From an uncultured Ignavibacteriales bacterium (GTDB lineage: Bacteria; Bacteroidota; Ignavibacteria; Ignavibacteriales; Ignavibacteriaceae), in assembly GCA_903915485.1 (NCBI GenBank), contig CAIWTC010000279.1, positions 1-7,620 on the forward strand: DNA of 7,620 nucleotides, in the 5' to 3' direction. The position numbers and the translations under genes are program-made. Below are positions 5,678 through 7,620 of this stretch, piece after piece. The number at the start of each line of letters is the position of its first letter. The stretch's first letter is position 1. Under the pieces are notes generated by a model, which did not search any database, was not told the origin of the DNA, and worked only from the letters and a program-made list of their open reading frames with translations.

Positions 5678-7231
5678 TTATTTCCCCAAACAGTCAATCA
5701 TATACTGCTTATCTTCCTGCCTCCGCACGAAGAACGATACTGAATCATACGCACAAGAAATACGGTTGTCAATTTTCTTTGTGCCGCATTTTATCCATCC
5801 CGGCAAGGCAACTTGCCAAACATCATAAACTACTGCAATATCTCCGGATGATGCAATCCTTGCAATTGACGCGGTATCTTTCATAAGTCTTGCCTTGCAA
5901 ACCTCATCAGTACCAAGTCCCACCAAATCAATTATTTTTGCATCTGAAAGATAACTCACCGCGCCGATGTCATTAACAACAACTTTCTTTCCGTTGTAAT
6001 ACTTGGAAATAAATTGTCCCATCGCGTATTGCTGCTCGTATATATTCTTCACAGCACCGCTATATTTTGAGAGGGGAATAATCGCCTGATAAATCAAGGG
6101 GTAAAACAGTATTGCTGAAATAGTAAGCAAAGGCAGGTTATATCTACCCGGAAAAGCGAATGCAATTTTTTCCTTTGCTTCAATAATTGCATTTATATTA
6201 AGTATTATAGCCGTTATCCATCCGAGATACAAATATATTTCATAACGGAAGAACCACCCAAGCTGTGCAAACTGAAGATGCAGTATTGTAAGAAGAAACA
6301 TCATGTACGATAATAATTCATCACGCTTTGCAATGCACTTGAAATATTTACCCATGAACATTGTCAGCAATCCAAGCAGAATCAGCACCGAGAATCGAAG
6401 TTCTTTGAAAAGCGCCAATGGTACTCTTATCAAAAAATCAATCACACCCTTTAACGAAGATATATCGCTGACATTACTTTTCTGAAGTACTGAATTTGGG
6501 AAAAAGAATCCGCCGTTATAAATCGAGTACAAACCAAAGACTATAACAGGCAATGCCCCGGCGACCAGCATCAATACTGAGTTCTTATGCTCTTTATGAA
6601 AAAACAGTATAATTGAAAGCACCGCAACGGTAAACATTCCTTCATAACGAGTAACAGTAATCAGGGAAGCAAGTATTAACAAACCGTAAAAATCTTTTCT
6701 ATTGCCTGACAGATAATCCGCACCGATTACTAAAAGCCAAAGATTCAACATAGCATGAAGCGTATGTTCCATTCCCATAAGAGAAATAAAACTCAACGGA
6801 AGAAATACAATAACGGCAAGAAGATAAATCAGCAACCGCTGTGGTGAACAGATTTTACTGAAAAGAGAATAACAGAGCATCAGTATTCCCAACCCGGCAA
6901 AAATATTCAGCACTAAAGGCAGAGTTTCGCCGACACCAAAAATCATATAACCGCCGGCAAGTAGTAATGTCCAAAGCGGTGAGGATGATGATGAATTAAA
7001 TACATCTCTATTTATTCCCCAGTTATGGTCAATAGCGATATGCTTTGAAATTGCCATGTGTATGTAAGTGTCATCAATTGGGTAGCACACTTTACCGTCA
7101 GTATGCTTCATTGATAAAGAAAGGAACAACAAGACCATACCCAGATAAACAACCACTGCAGTCCAAAGTACTTTGGATTTCAGAAAACTTACCTTGCCGG
7201 TGCTCCCGGAATTATTTATTTCCATATTCAT
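5678..7231 (-). CDS. Polytopic GT-C-type glycosyltransferase (putative)
   Basis: This 517-residue integral membrane protein probably transfers a sugar from a lipid-linked donor on the outer face of the inner membrane. A first membrane helix (about 21-40) is followed by the first periplasmic loop with a paired acidic site D53-D54 (PIDDTYIHMAISKHIA), then the SSSSSPLW block (80-87). Other GT-C-like blocks are GMEHTLHAML (153-162), TRYEG (194-198) and FFPNS (243-247). About ten further hydrophobic segments run to residue 388. A soluble C-terminal domain contains NDIGAVSYLSDAKIIDLVGL (420-439), seen in many such enzymes. Length and order fit the family; donor and acceptor are unknown. No ribosome site is visible, and an ATG at codon 3 is an alternative start. 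It diverges from the lipoprotein gene with a 165-bp gap. Confidence 0.7.
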   Translation of the reverse strand: MNMEINNSGSTGKVSFLKSKVLWTAVVVYLGMVLLFLSLSMKHTDGKVCYPIDDTYIHMAISKHIAIDHNWGINRDVFNSSSSSPLWTLLLAGGYMIFGVGETLPLVLNIFAGLGILMLCYSLFSKICSPQRLLIYLLAVIVFLPLSFISLMGMEHTLHAMLNLWLLVIGADYLSGNRKDFYGLLILASLITVTRYEGMFTVAVLSIILFFHKEHKNSVLMLVAGALPVIVFGLYSIYNGGFFFPNSVLQKSNVSDISSLKGVIDFLIRVPLALFKELRFSVLILLGLLTMFMGKYFKCIAKRDELLSYMMFLLTILHLQFAQLGWFFRYEIYLYLGWITAIILNINAIIEAKEKIAFAFPGRYNLPLLTISAILFYPLIYQAIIPLSKYSGAVKNIYEQQYAMGQFISKYYNGKKVVVNDIGAVSYLSDAKIIDLVGLGTDEVCKARLMKDTASIARIASSGDIAVVYDVWQVALPGWIKCGTKKIDNRISCAYDSVSFFVRRQEDKQYMIDCLGK

Positions 7232-7248
7232 CTATATAAAATAATGAA

Positions 7249-7277
7249 CTTATAGATTAATCTCACACCACAGTTAA
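7249..7277 (-). promoter_or_regulatory. Candidate promoter of the glycosyltransferase gene, with palindrome
   Basis: On the minus strand TTAACT (7272-7277) and TATAAG (7249-7254) are 17 nt apart, four of six and five of six consensus matches. The predicted start leaves a leader of only about 10 nt. A perfect 10-bp palindrome, AGATTAATCT (7254-7263), sits in the spacer next to the -10 box, where a repressor could act. AT-richness makes chance matches likely. Confidence 0.35.
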
Positions 7278-7396
7278 ATATTTTTTGCTGATTCCAAGTT
7301 CATCTAAGCTTCATCCAACCTACCCGGCAACTCTTGTCGTGCCCGATGGCTAATAATTCTCTGTACTTCACAATATTCAATTTACTATATTCGAAC

Positions 7397-7620
7397 ATGG
7401 CTTATAAATATTTATTCCCGCTTGTAGCGGCGTTCATATTTCTTGCCGGATGCAAAAAACATTCGGACAATCCACTTACGCCTATCGCGCAGGAGCAAAC
7501 TGTTTTTACGCACTCTCCAATGAACTTTCCTGAATTTGTCTATGCTACTCCACTTGGCAATCTGAATCCTCCCGGTCATACCTTTCCGACTGACCATGTG
7601 TACTTCTATTGGATTAATCC
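7397..7620 (+). CDS. Lipoprotein, 5' part (runs off the right edge)
   Basis: The 74 codons visible encode a signal peptide of the lipoprotein type: Lys near the start, a hydrophobic core FPLVAAFIFLAG and a lipobox LAGC with the lipidated Cys at residue 19. A short polar linker follows, and the mature part carries TPLGNLNPPGHTFPTDHVYF (51-70). The His-rich GHTFPTDH stretch recalls extracytoplasmic proteins related to M23 (LytM-like) peptidases, but the decisive region is outside the window, so I leave function open. The ATG at 7397 puts the signal peptide at normal length. The in-frame ATG at 7346 would add 17 residues and is less likely. Neither has a clear ribosome site. The product should be anchored in a membrane facing the periplasm or surface. 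Confidence 0.75.
   Translation, partial: MAYKYLFPLVAAFIFLAGCKKHSDNPLTPIAQEQTVFTHSPMNFPEFVYATPLGNLNPPGHTFPTDHVYFYWIN

Noticed and set aside
6730..6742. CTAAAAGCCAAAG resembling the heptamer repeat
   Set aside because: A single match inside the glycosyltransferase coding sequence, with no second unit in phase; it is explained by the codons.
7412..7597. Minus-strand open frame of 61 codons
   Set aside because: It is antisense to the lipoprotein gene, which has a clear signal peptide and lipobox. The minus-strand product is Arg/Lys-rich with no family features.

Overview
The window is AT-rich with long, AT-heavy intergenic gaps. Its Lys/Ile/Asn-rich proteins, a soluble multi-PAS kinase, a four-helix-bundle (23S IVP family) gene and a cytidylate-kinase-like gene fit a Bacteroidota/Ignavibacteria-type chromosome. 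The lineage is an inference from style only, because there is no rRNA or other marker. Five complete genes lie on the minus strand. A lipoprotein gene runs off the right edge on the plus strand, and a possible gene end enters from the left edge on the plus strand.

Layout, left to right. 1-617 is mostly non-coding: a possible plus-strand gene tail (2-139), a near-identical 16-bp direct repeat (161-176 and 460-475), a hairpin that reads as a minus-strand terminator (253-292), a mirrored TGATTCTT/AAGAATCA trio (323-382) and an array of 7-bp repeats (479-520). 618-977 encodes a four-helix-bundle protein, and a second, inverted array of the same 7-bp repeat lies at 1030-1085. 1091-4172 is a tightly coupled two-component pair: a cytosolic four-PAS histidine kinase followed 10 nt later by a NarL/FixJ response regulator. 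4173-4719 has no gene. 4720-5433 encodes a cytidylate-kinase-like P-loop protein behind a leader of about 150 nt with strong inverted repeats. 5678-7231 encodes a polytopic GT-C-type glycosyltransferase. 7397-7620 is the start of a lipoprotein gene transcribed divergently from the glycosyltransferase.

How the genes relate. Only the kinase and regulator are clearly one functional unit. The other genes look like independent transcription units: gaps are long, a promoter-like pair is visible before the kinase-like gene and another before the glycosyltransferase, and the functions are unrelated. The most unusual structures are (a) the four-helix-bundle gene bracketed by inverted, phase-locked heptamer arrays, which resembles the layout of 23S rRNA intervening sequences but outside an rRNA gene, and (b) the structured leader of the kinase-like gene, with two hairpins and a competing pairing.
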